A stretch of 64,000 bases of DNA from Candidatus Heimdallarchaeota archaeon (lineage in GTDB: Archaea > Asgardarchaeota > Heimdallarchaeia > Hodarchaeales > Hodarchaeaceae): positions 1,634,200-1,698,199 of the forward strand of contig CP070695.1 in NCBI GenBank assembly GCA_020353515.1, read 5' to 3'. Below, in pieces: positions 8,096 through 17,319 of the stretch (the stretch's first letter is position 1; the number at the start of each line of letters is the position of its first letter). The notes under the pieces were generated by a model. The model did not search any database. It saw only the letters and a list, made by a program, of their open reading frames with translations, and was not told the origin of the DNA. The position numbers and the translations under genes are program-made.

Positions 8096-10632
8096 GTTTC
8101 ATCAACTCCTAGAGCTAAGTAAGCGTTTCCTAAGCTTTCTAACTCCTGTATTTGGAGTTTCTTATCCCCAGTCTTTTTGAATATCTCTAATGCTTCCTTA
8201 TGGTTGTTAATCGCTTTCTTAAAATTACCAGCCTCATAATAAATACGGCCAATAGCTCCAAGTCTTTTTCCCTCTTCGTGTACGTTTTTTACCTTTCGAG
8301 CTTTCTTTAAAGCTTTCGTCTCATCTTTCACAGCCGAAGGAACCATTAGATGACGAGTAACAATCCAATATCCAGCAACGCAAGCACTTAGGACTATAAA
8401 TCCTCCCATAATAAGAGCTGGCCAAGGATTTGCTGCTGGTTGAGCGAGATAAGGTGGGATGGGTTGATGTGGAGTTGGTACCCCTGTCTGTTCTTCAGCA
8501 CCAGGAATATCAGGATTCGCATACACGATCACAGTAATAGAATCTTCAACATCTTGGGTTATTACAATTTTAAATTCGTACGTGCCAACAGGTAGATCAT
8601 CGATGTTTACTTGATAGAGTATAGGTTCCCCAGGTTCAAACACACCTGTATCAATGATCGTTTTGGTGGTTCCGTTGTCTTGAAATATTGTGTAAAAACC
8701 ACTTTCATTGCTATAAACTGTCCAGTTTAAATTTAGCACTTGACCAGTCTTTTCATATTCATACTGTATTTGAGAGGGCAATTTTGTTTTTATCTCGACA
8801 TCATATACAAATACGAGCACGGTATCAATAATTGTATTCCCTGAAAGATCAGTAGCAACAAGAGTATAGTTATAAACTGTATATTCCTCTATACCGAGAA
8901 CACTGAAGTTACAAGTGATCGGTACAGCCGAATCCCAAGAATCAAACACGATTTCTGTGCCATTGAAATATAGAAAGTAATTGGAGGGATAACTGTCAAT
9001 CAGAGTCCATGATATTACTTGATCCGAAGCTCCAAAACTTAAGTAAAGATCATCTGGACTATTTACTAGCTGTGGTAAATCCATTTCAATGACTGAAACC
9101 TTGACAATATCTATGATTTGATTACCTGTGCTTTCTGTTAATACTATTCGATAAGAATGTTGACCAATAGGTAGACTATAATTTAACTTATGGATAATTG
9201 GAGAGCCAGATATCCAGAGGTCACTTTCTTTTAGAACATCATCCTTGAATATTGCGTAACTTTGTGCTTGGGTGTCTGTAGCAACCCATGAGATGGAACT
9301 GGAGGTATTTCCCTCTTCAATAATGGGATCTGCAGGCCTGACGAAAGTTTGAAGGGTTAAAGTTTGGCTATCAACCTTATTTTGTAAATATTGAACTTCT
9401 TGACTTGTTTCATCAATGTAAATCCAATTATCGACATTTGTTATTTCATTGAATTGTAATTGTGTCTCATTGCATGAAATAATATATAATCCATAAGAGG
9501 GAGATATATCAGCGATTGAGTTATTATTTACCCCTAAATACCCACATTTCTCGATGAAAATCCCTATAGATTCAGAATTTGACGAAATTAGATTTGAAAT
9601 ATCGTTCTTTTCAATATCTACACTCTCACTTTTTTGTAGGCTTATACCAGTATTTACACCATAGGAAGAGAGCTGCTGGATGGTATTAGTTTTTATATAT
9701 GCACCCGTACAATGATCTAAAAATACTCCACCCACCTCACTGAATGAGGCATCAATCGTAATAATATTATTTTGACTAATTTTGGAGTGCGGACTATCTT
9801 CTAATGATATTCCAAACGCAACTTGGCTAGTAGAGATTATATTAGAAATTGAAGTGTTATTAACCACTGTTGTAGAACTATCTTCCCCATAAACCCCGTA
9901 AGAAGATTTTGAGCTGATTTCATTAATGATAGAATCATTGATATTATTTTCAGTTGAAGATTCTAAAAAGATCCCATATCCATATCCATTGGAGTTTAGA
10001 TTTTTTATTCGAGTTTTTAAAATCTCGACTTCATTACTATCATAAATTCTGACTCCGTAAACATCTCGGGGATTTACAAAACCTGTAGACGTGGACGCGA
10101 TTTTCTCAATAGTATTATTCTTAATGGTTGTGTTCTGAGAATTAACCAAGTGGATACCTGAAACAGAATTAGAAGTTGATGTGATGTTGTAAATCGTATT
10201 TTTAAAGATCTCTGTATGTGGACTGTTATTTAACAACAGACCGTAAGTATAAGAAGAATCAGCAAAGTTTGCAATTTGACAATTCCCGATGTATGAATAT
10301 GGACTGTCTATTACTTCAAGAGGCGAGGACCAAATTTCAAAATCATGTATCTCACTTGCAGGAGCATTAATAATTGTAATAGATTTTATTGGATGTTTAA
10401 TATCATCGTTAAGAAAATCAATGGAATTAAGAATTAAGGCTTGACCATTTCCATCTAAAGTGAGAGTCGAACCATCAACATCTTGATGAATTTTAACCTT
10501 AACTTCTTGGTCCTGGACTATATAGGTGTTAACTTGATTAACTTCCGTAATTGTAAGAAACACCATATGTAGTGGATTAAGAGTTGGTAATGCAGCCACT
10601 AATAGAAAAAATAGAAATATTTTATTTTTCAT
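8092..10632 (-). CDS. Beta-helix / Ig-like / TM / TPR transmembrane protein (D)
   Basis: The product has 846 residues. It has a signal peptide (about 1-22) and a right-handed parallel beta-helix of NosD/PbH1 type (about 75-440, repeats of the form I..N.I..I.S...G). Three Ig-like domains (about 445-725) and a Pro-rich spacer lead to one TM (about 736-759), then 87 cytoplasmic residues with about two TPR units. The outside part could bind glycan or protein. The inside part could dock the TPR solenoid encoded next, whose start overlaps this stop by four bases. The gene begins 12 bases after A2, with a GGAG nine bases before the ATG embedded in the end of A2. This single-pass joining of an extracellular beta-helix to a cytoplasmic TPR is uncommon. 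Domain calls are firm and function is inferred. Confidence 0.88.
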   Translation of the reverse strand: MKNKIFLFFLLVAALPTLNPLHMVFLTITEVNQVNTYIVQDQEVKVKIHQDVDGSTLTLDGNGQALILNSIDFLNDDIKHPIKSITIINAPASEIHDFEIWSSPLEVIDSPYSYIGNCQIANFADSSYTYGLLLNNSPHTEIFKNTIYNITSTSNSVSGIHLVNSQNTTIKNNTIEKIASTSTGFVNPRDVYGVRIYDSNEVEILKTRIKNLNSNGYGYGIFLESSTENNINDSIINEISSKSSYGVYGEDSSTTVVNNTSISNIISTSQVAFGISLEDSPHSKISQNNIITIDASFSEVGGVFLDHCTGAYIKTNTIQQLSSYGVNTGISLQKSESVDIEKNDISNLISSNSESIGIFIEKCGYLGVNNNSIADISPSYGLYIISCNETQLQFNEITNVDNWIYIDETSQEVQYLQNKVDSQTLTLQTFVRPADPIIEEGNTSSSISWVATDTQAQSYAIFKDDVLKESDLWISGSPIIHKLNYSLPIGQHSYRIVLTESTGNQIIDIVKVSVIEMDLPQLVNSPDDLYLSFGASDQVISWTLIDSYPSNYFLYFNGTEIVFDSWDSAVPITCNFSVLGIEEYTVYNYTLVATDLSGNTIIDTVLVFVYDVEIKTKLPSQIQYEYEKTGQVLNLNWTVYSNESGFYTIFQDNGTTKTIIDTGVFEPGEPILYQVNIDDLPVGTYEFKIVITQDVEDSITVIVYANPDIPGAEEQTGVPTPHQPIPPYLAQPAANPWPALIMGGFIVLSACVAGYWIVTRHLMVPSAVKDETKALKKARKVKNVHEEGKRLGAIGRIYYEAGNFKKAINNHKEALEIFKKTGDKKLQIQELESLGNAYLALGVDET

Positions 10633-10644
10633 GGTTTCACACTC

Positions 10645-13600
10645 CTAAATTAGTGCCTGTCTCCTTTTAATAATCCAGAATGCGATAAAGGCAGCACTCG
10701 CTAGAACAACAGCTGCGGCAAAACCTAGACCTATGATCGGTAGCCAATCTATCTCTGTCTTTACAACACGGAAACGAATGGTATTTTCAAGTAAAACGGT
10801 TCCAATGACTCTGTCGGGGGAGGTTGGATAACTATAATCTGGAGCTAGTCCAAATATCTGGATTTCATATTCCCCTTCATCAAAATTCTTCGCACTATGG
10901 GTCCAACGAGAGTAACCTTGATATTTCATGGTGAAGTTACCTTGCCATTCATCTGTCGAACTTTCATTGGTCGTGGTAGTAATTGGAATAGTGGATGTAG
11001 TGGTGGCTGGTGTAGTAGCTGGTGTACTAGTTGGGATGCTAGTGGGAGTAGTACTCTGATTCGTGATCTCACTTTCTGTTACTTCACGATAACGGAAAGA
11101 TACATGAGTTAGTGATGTTAAATTTAACAGTTCAAAGGATATAGCTCCAGCTGAATATGTACCATTGTGCATTGGTGATTTCATTTGGAGTGGGGAAGTT
11201 AGACGAAGAACAGCTGCCAAGAAATCTTCTTCAGGTGTATATCTGAGGGGATCAGTCCCAATCCATAACTCTAAGGGGTCACTATAACCATCAAGATCTG
11301 TATCAGCCGTGTAAGGTAGCGTTCCATAAACCAGGATCTCGTCACCGTCCATGATACCATCGAAATCGGAGTCAGGATTTCTATAATCCAAGAATCCTCC
11401 ATGTTCATAACCATCTAACACACCATTATTGTTAACATCAGTTCCATAGTAACTATAGGTGTAATATTCATCACCGTCAGAAATGAGATCGTGATCAAAG
11501 TCTCGTTCGTACCCATCTAATATTCCATTGTTGTTAACGTCCGGATTATATGGATTATATCTAGGATCACCATCAGTGGCGTAAATTTCTAAACCATCAG
11601 GCCACCCGTCACCATCAGTATCAGGATCGAGTGCATTGGTGAAATAAACAGGATCGTAATCATTGATATCAGATCCGATGCCAGCAGGGGTGAAACGGGT
11701 AATTTCTCTTTGATCTGTTATTCCATCACCATCCGTATCATTTTTCCTTGGATCAGTGTAGTGACGATAGATTTCGTCCCAGTCAGAAAGAGTGTCATTG
11801 TCAGAGTCTACCAAATCAGGTCTTAAATTGTTGTCTACTTCAAATTTATCTCCTAATTTATCATCATCACTATCAGGATCAACAGGGGAAGTGAGTAAAG
11901 GAAAGATTGTTTGGTATGCAACAAATGGATATACTAAGATTTCAATTTCCCCAATTACTAGTTCCTTGCCATCAATTAATCCATCATCGTCGGTGTCGTT
12001 ATCAAGTGCATCTAATGGGATGTTCTCAAAATTCGGGATCTCGCCGTAAGCTAGGTATAACTCCCAGGTGTCGAAAATAGAATCATTGTCACTGTCAATT
12101 GACCTAGGATTTGTTCCGAATTGAATTTCATCGTAATCGGTCCAGAGATATGTTGGATCACCATTTTCGTCAGGACTTAAAATGGAATCATAGTCAGAAT
12201 CGATATTATTTGGATCAGTTTCATATTTAAAGATTTCTGGTCCATCACGGATGCCATCTCCATCACTATCGGGATTCATTGGGTCTGTACCAAATTCAAT
12301 TATTTCATCTCGGTCAGTGATGTCGTCGTTGTCTGAGTCCTCATCCATAGGATCAGTACCATAAGTATAAATTTCAGTAGCGTCTTTTAATCCATCACCG
12401 TCACTATCAGCACTATGGGGATTCGAATGACTAAAGAATAGTTCCCAATAGTCATCCACACCATCATAATCAGTATCAGGCATATGTGGATTAGTATTAA
12501 ATATGAAAAATTCGTCCCCATCAAGTATGAGATCATTATCTGAATCTGGGTTGGCTGGGTCTAATCCTAATGCTATTTCAATGCCATCTGGAAGTGTATC
12601 TCCGTCTGTATCAGGATTGTAGAAATTAGTCGTCATATTTCTCTCGAAGAGTAAAGTGCCTTCTAATCCATCTATTAATCCGTCGTCATCCGTATCTGCA
12701 TCTAAAGGATCACTAGCAGGATCGAGGCTCAATTCATAACCATCAGAGTTTAAGAAACCACCAATTACTGGTTCTCGTCCCTGACCTGTGTCTCCATCAC
12801 TATCAGGATTACATGGATTTGTTTGAAAAACTTTGGATACTGGTTCACCATCTTCAATAAGGGTTGCAGCGATACCTTTAACTTCTACACCGTCTCTCAT
12901 ATCGCGAGTATATACCTTAGATTCAGATGTACCTGCTATAGATCCATCATAATACTGATAGAAAGAATCATCGTCAGTATCGTTATCTAATGGGTGTGTA
13001 TAACCTTCATTGAAGAGTAACATGGGTTTATCCGCTCCTGCTGGGTAATTGTTTGGATTACCCCACCATGCACCAAATTCTCCTTCTTGACCATCAAGTA
13101 GTCCGTCATTATCTGTATCAGGATTCAAAGGATCCGTACGATTATCGTAGATTTGATCTCCGATCTTAACAGCTGTAACTGAAGGGGTAATTGGCCAGGT
13201 ATTGTTTTGTTGTGAGGTATTAATTTGTGAGGGGATGATCCAGTCAGTTGTAACCTCAAAGAAATCAGTTAAACCATCCATATCTGTATCGCGTGAATTA
13301 GGGTTGGTACCATAGAGTAACACTTCTTCTCCATCTGATAATCCGTCCATGTCAGTATCAAAGATATTTGGATCAGCTTTAGGAGGTGAATGGACGCCAT
13401 ACCACTCAATAAAATCACTCAGTCCATCTCCATCAGTATCATACTTACCAGGATCTGTACCACTCACTTTTAATTCGTACTTATCGCTTAATCCATCACC
13501 ATCAGTATCAGCTTTGTAAGGATCTAGTGAGGCACTTTCATTTTCTTGAGCGTCTGATAATCCATCGTTGTCAGAGTCATACCCTAGCGCATCTTCTTTA

Positions 13601-16600
13601 AGCTCTGGACTGTCCGGTGGAGGTAAAAGTTTTAATGGGAATCCAGGTGGTCGAAATTCAAACCCAATTTCAAAGTCCCAGAAAAGGAAGGTGAGGGTGA
13701 GCTTTGCCCAAAAAACTATATCGAGTGTTATCGTAAAAGGCCCAAGATTACCAGGAGTTAGATCTTGGTGGAATATCAGATAAATATCTAATCCGATCTT
13801 GAAAACAATCCCGACGATCCTCAGATCTAAACCAATCGTAATATACGCTCCTATTCCAAGAGTCAAGGTCAACGAACCTTGAGCAGGTTCTCCATTATGG
13901 GCAGCTTTCTGATAAATTTCGAACGCAGCAGATAACCATATCGTTAGCGTTAACACATCTAGACCAATATACTTCATTGCTTTGTTGACTGTACCAGCGG
14001 CAGCTGCACCTCCCCCTGTGCAATACAGGATAATTTCAATAAGTGTAATATCTTTTGAGACTTTAAAACCTATACTGAAATGCCACTCAAGTATTTTCAT
14101 AAACCCCTCGGGGTCGAAACCACCAGATGCAAACGAGAACAACTGGATTGAAAATCCAATCGACCCCCATACTTCAAGATCTATACCTAGAGGGGCAAGA
14201 ACCGCCCCAAACACCCCTCCACCGCCTGAAGATACTGTTGAAGCAGTCAATGAAGCTGAAAATACTGGAGCGAATGAAATGAAGGTTATAATCTTCGTAA
14301 AGAATGCTGGGATATCTAGTTTGAAGTCATTTATACCTGTGAAAATAATGTCTTCAATCCATTCTCTGAAAGCCTCATTATCCCAGTAGATGTTCAACCC
14401 AATTGACAGGTTGAATGAGAGCTTAATTCCAATAACGTCGCCTCCTGGAAGAGGGATGTCACCTCCAAGATTTAATAATGGTTTGGCTGAAATTTTGTCT
14501 GCAATCTTTCCAGTAAAATCACTTATCAGGTCTGCAAGGAATGATGCGAGTAAGGTTTTAAATTCTTTAAAGATAAAATCTATGCCACCTGACATGAGAT
14601 CTTTAATCATAAATAGATAATATATTCCTTTTTCAGCTAAATTTACAAGATAAGGTGCAACTTCTTTCTCTTCTAATGCATCTCTAACGATTTCTTGAAG
14701 TTGTGCACAAGTCTGTGTTGCATTGAATGCTGCGTCTCCACCGAGAATATTATTACCTACTAATCCTGTAAAGAGACTTTGAATCACTTCCATCATAGCC
14801 GTACCATCTAATCCAATGTAATCAAAGAGTAAAGCACCAGCTTGCATTGCTGCTGCTCGTAAAAATGAGGTGATGGAATTTCCCTTAGCAGAAAGAAGTA
14901 CTTGTGCTACAAATAAGATACCATTAGCAAAAACTTTAACCCCTGTCTTCAAACCTGATTTTATTCCCTCTGTGGTATTTAATCCATCAATCCAAATTTC
15001 AAATAGACCCAGTACTGCATCTCTTCCGATTAGAACTATTTTCGTTTGGATTTCTTTAAGTTCAAGAGTTTTATTCTCCCCCATGCTTTCCATAGCTCCT
15101 TCAGATAATTTACTAGCATCATCTACCAACAGTAGTTGAGCTGCTGTATTTTGCTTACCTAGTGCAATTATCCCAAAAATAGTCTCAAGAACTATGAAAA
15201 AGACCCTTTCTTTTGTGTCTGATACAGTCTCATTGACAGCAGTAATGTTTAAGAATTGTTTACTTACGGATTTTATATCGGATGCAAATGGTTCTGGCAT
15301 ACTTGGTATGCAAATAGCTCCTAACCATGCTAGAGCGTCAATAAGTGTTTCTGCCTCTGTTGAATCGGTCGGGAGAGAATTCTTGCTCATGCTGCTGGAA
15401 ATTAATTGTTTCAATTGATTGCGATCTGTTAGTTGATCTACAGAAGCAGTTGTAATAATAGATATCAAATCTTTCGAAAATAAAGAAACACGTTGATCAT
15501 TCGCACTTAATGTGACCCCTAACATCGGTAGAGCAGCATCAACTACCTTGAAAAGCATTTTCTGATTTGCATTCGCTGTGTCATTTTCACTCCCTATAGT
15601 CCAGTACTCCATTGCTTTTCCAGGAAGAGTGAAAGCATCAAAGAATGCCATCGCAGTGCGATAAAATTCGCTTATTGTTGAAATAGCACTTTCTTCTCGT
15701 GATGTCAAGTTCTGTTTAGTCATTTTTTGGAATAGATATTCAACAAAATCAGGTATTGTTTCCATGAGATCATCAAAATCACCAGTGGTAAACGCTTTAA
15801 CTAAAGGAGAAAGAAATCCCATCATTTTTCCTATTTCTTTTAATAATGGACTTTTTGTATCATTAAGAACCGATGCCCACCATGAATAGGTGCTAGCATT
15901 TAGAACTTTGTCTATAGCGAAACCCACAATAGTATTCAGAAGATTAAACTTTTTTCCGTCTTCTTCTGCCTTTTCTTTTTCACTGATTATTTTTTCTGCA
16001 AGTTCAACCCCATTAAGTAATGTTCCTTTCAAAATTTTAAGCATCGTGTTTACTGCTGTATTATTAACGTCCCCAATAACTGTAAAAATCGTTTCCACTA
16101 TTGATCCAGCGAAATCTGTGATATCTGTTGGATCCCCACGAATTAAGTATAGAGCATCTACAACAAGAGGTAGAAACGGTTTAATTTTCTCTGGTATTGG
16201 TGCATTATCAGTAATCAGTGTAATAAGTTTTTTAATAGTCCCTTTGACATCTCCTTCTCCCTCATCACTTGAAGAGAACATCAAAGCAATATCTTTAATG
16301 GTATTGCATATATCAATTGCAGTTTCAGGATCTAATCCAAGTGCACTTCCACCAAACTTAATTAATACGGATAGAATAGCATCAATTACCTCTGCCGTTG
16401 GTCCCTCTATCCCAGAGAAAAATGGAAGATCAGAAATTTTAAATTCAGCTTCATTATCATTTTCATTAAATATCCGGACTTGTGTTTCAGGAACAGGGGT
16501 AGAATCATTATCAAATCGTCTAATTGATTGATCAGGCATAACTTGATATGCATCAGCCCAACTTTCCATTTTTTCATCCCAAGCTCGGGCTTTTGCCACA

Positions 16601-17319
16601 TGATCCTCTTCTCCAAGGGGATTAACCATTTTTTCAGGAACCATTATCCCATTTAGAATGCGATTGATATTTTCAGCAAAATATTTAACTCCCAAGATTC
16701 GGAAATCTTCAGCGGCTCTTTGGTACCCCAAACCAGGATCATCAGCCATGATATCCCCGATTTCCCAAAGGTTATAGAAGTAAGATTGTTCCGCGCCAAG
16801 AACAGGACTACCTTCGATGCGAACTTTCGTTTCATTGACTGGTACTAAAGGTCGCAATTGATCGGTTGAGCCAGAACCAAAAACATGAAAAGTTAACGGT
16901 TTTTCAATTGTTTTTGCAATCGTTTCCCATTTTATGGTGTTATCTCCTAGGAAGACACCATCAAGCTTACCATTGATGAAGTATAATTTTATCCAAAAAC
17001 TATTCTCAAGCATTGCAAGTCTAAGATCATTCCAATTTCCTACAGGAATTAGGTGGATATTGTGATATATTATACCAGCTGAGGTGAAAACATTTAATGC
17101 TGTATTTACTAAGATACTATGATTATTGTCATAGATAACCGCAATTTTTCTTGGTAAATCAAATCCAGGATATTCTTCATCAAAAGGAGGTGTGTCATGG
17201 ATATTATTCATTTCAGCTCTTTTTGCAGCTACACTTGCTACACTTATGAGTATGACAACTATGATGAACGTTGCGTAAACAATATTCCGATAATGTTTGA
17301 AATTCTTAGTGTAAATCAT
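10645..17319 (-). CDS. Giant surface protein with calcium-loop array (A2)
   Basis: The product has 2,224 residues. An N-terminal anchor or signal (about 12-33) is followed by an alpha/beta-looking domain (about 55-215) and a conserved linker with GEED. A long amphipathic helical region (about 300-930) leads to a hydrophobic, strand-rich domain (about 950-1235). Then come about 27 thrombospondin-type-3-like D.D.DG..D..E repeats (1245-2017), an Ig-like segment, a Thr/Pro-rich linker (about 2080-2120), a TM near 2193-2215 and tail KRRQALI. It is a paralogue of the protein at 39290-45907 over its full length. The repeats probably bind Ca2+ and form a stiff stalk. The regions before the repeats match no family I recognise. 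GGAGG lies eight bases before the ATG, which overlaps the stop of B2 as ATGA. Not an enzyme as far as can be seen. Confidence 0.88.
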   Translation of the reverse strand: MIYTKNFKHYRNIVYATFIIVVILISVASVAAKRAEMNNIHDTPPFDEEYPGFDLPRKIAVIYDNNHSILVNTALNVFTSAGIIYHNIHLIPVGNWNDLRLAMLENSFWIKLYFINGKLDGVFLGDNTIKWETIAKTIEKPLTFHVFGSGSTDQLRPLVPVNETKVRIEGSPVLGAEQSYFYNLWEIGDIMADDPGLGYQRAAEDFRILGVKYFAENINRILNGIMVPEKMVNPLGEEDHVAKARAWDEKMESWADAYQVMPDQSIRRFDNDSTPVPETQVRIFNENDNEAEFKISDLPFFSGIEGPTAEVIDAILSVLIKFGGSALGLDPETAIDICNTIKDIALMFSSSDEGEGDVKGTIKKLITLITDNAPIPEKIKPFLPLVVDALYLIRGDPTDITDFAGSIVETIFTVIGDVNNTAVNTMLKILKGTLLNGVELAEKIISEKEKAEEDGKKFNLLNTIVGFAIDKVLNASTYSWWASVLNDTKSPLLKEIGKMMGFLSPLVKAFTTGDFDDLMETIPDFVEYLFQKMTKQNLTSREESAISTISEFYRTAMAFFDAFTLPGKAMEYWTIGSENDTANANQKMLFKVVDAALPMLGVTLSANDQRVSLFSKDLISIITTASVDQLTDRNQLKQLISSSMSKNSLPTDSTEAETLIDALAWLGAICIPSMPEPFASDIKSVSKQFLNITAVNETVSDTKERVFFIVLETIFGIIALGKQNTAAQLLLVDDASKLSEGAMESMGENKTLELKEIQTKIVLIGRDAVLGLFEIWIDGLNTTEGIKSGLKTGVKVFANGILFVAQVLLSAKGNSITSFLRAAAMQAGALLFDYIGLDGTAMMEVIQSLFTGLVGNNILGGDAAFNATQTCAQLQEIVRDALEEKEVAPYLVNLAEKGIYYLFMIKDLMSGGIDFIFKEFKTLLASFLADLISDFTGKIADKISAKPLLNLGGDIPLPGGDVIGIKLSFNLSIGLNIYWDNEAFREWIEDIIFTGINDFKLDIPAFFTKIITFISFAPVFSASLTASTVSSGGGGVFGAVLAPLGIDLEVWGSIGFSIQLFSFASGGFDPEGFMKILEWHFSIGFKVSKDITLIEIILYCTGGGAAAAGTVNKAMKYIGLDVLTLTIWLSAAFEIYQKAAHNGEPAQGSLTLTLGIGAYITIGLDLRIVGIVFKIGLDIYLIFHQDLTPGNLGPFTITLDIVFWAKLTLTFLFWDFEIGFEFRPPGFPLKLLPPPDSPELKEDALGYDSDNDGLSDAQENESASLDPYKADTDGDGLSDKYELKVSGTDPGKYDTDGDGLSDFIEWYGVHSPPKADPNIFDTDMDGLSDGEEVLLYGTNPNSRDTDMDGLTDFFEVTTDWIIPSQINTSQQNNTWPITPSVTAVKIGDQIYDNRTDPLNPDTDNDGLLDGQEGEFGAWWGNPNNYPAGADKPMLLFNEGYTHPLDNDTDDDSFYQYYDGSIAGTSESKVYTRDMRDGVEVKGIAATLIEDGEPVSKVFQTNPCNPDSDGDTGQGREPVIGGFLNSDGYELSLDPASDPLDADTDDDGLIDGLEGTLLFERNMTTNFYNPDTDGDTLPDGIEIALGLDPANPDSDNDLILDGDEFFIFNTNPHMPDTDYDGVDDYWELFFSHSNPHSADSDGDGLKDATEIYTYGTDPMDEDSDNDDITDRDEIIEFGTDPMNPDSDGDGIRDGPEIFKYETDPNNIDSDYDSILSPDENGDPTYLWTDYDEIQFGTNPRSIDSDNDSIFDTWELYLAYGEIPNFENIPLDALDNDTDDDGLIDGKELVIGEIEILVYPFVAYQTIFPLLTSPVDPDSDDDKLGDKFEVDNNLRPDLVDSDNDTLSDWDEIYRHYTDPRKNDTDGDGITDQREITRFTPAGIGSDINDYDPVYFTNALDPDTDGDGWPDGLEIYATDGDPRYNPYNPDVNNNGILDGYERDFDHDLISDGDEYYTYSYYGTDVNNNGVLDGYEHGGFLDYRNPDSDFDGIMDGDEILVYGTLPYTADTDLDGYSDPLELWIGTDPLRYTPEEDFLAAVLRLTSPLQMKSPMHNGTYSAGAISFELLNLTSLTHVSFRYREVTESEITNQSTTPTSIPTSTPATTPATTTSTIPITTTTNESSTDEWQGNFTMKYQGYSRWTHSAKNFDEGEYEIQIFGLAPDYSYPTSPDRVIGTVLLENTIRFRVVKTEIDWLPIIGLGFAAAVVLASAAFIAFWIIKRRQALI
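11267..13585 (-). repeat. Tandem calcium-loop repeats in A2
   Basis: About 27 copies of a unit with core D(S/T)D.DG(L/I).D..E, separated by 10-40 residues that often contain (Y/F)GT(N/D)P. The acidic spacing matches the Ca2+-binding loops of thrombospondin type 3 / dockerin-like repeats. Several units carry inserts, and a few are degenerate, such as DVNNNG in place of DTDGDG. Confidence 0.85.

Noticed and set aside
8080..8110. Frameshift splitting one long TPR gene into D and E
   Set aside because: The junction is a clean ATGA overlap with its own GGAG, the same arrangement as at other junctions, so two genes are more likely.
11267..13585. Assembly collapse or expansion in the repeat array
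   Set aside because: Repeat units differ clearly at the base level, and their order matches that in the paralogue, so the array is probably correctly assembled.
15890..16531. 213-codon plus-strand frame
   Set aside because: It lies fully antisense inside A2, whose minus-strand frame carries the paralogous, domain-bearing sequence. The plus-strand product is a Ser/Ile-rich mirror with no domain.
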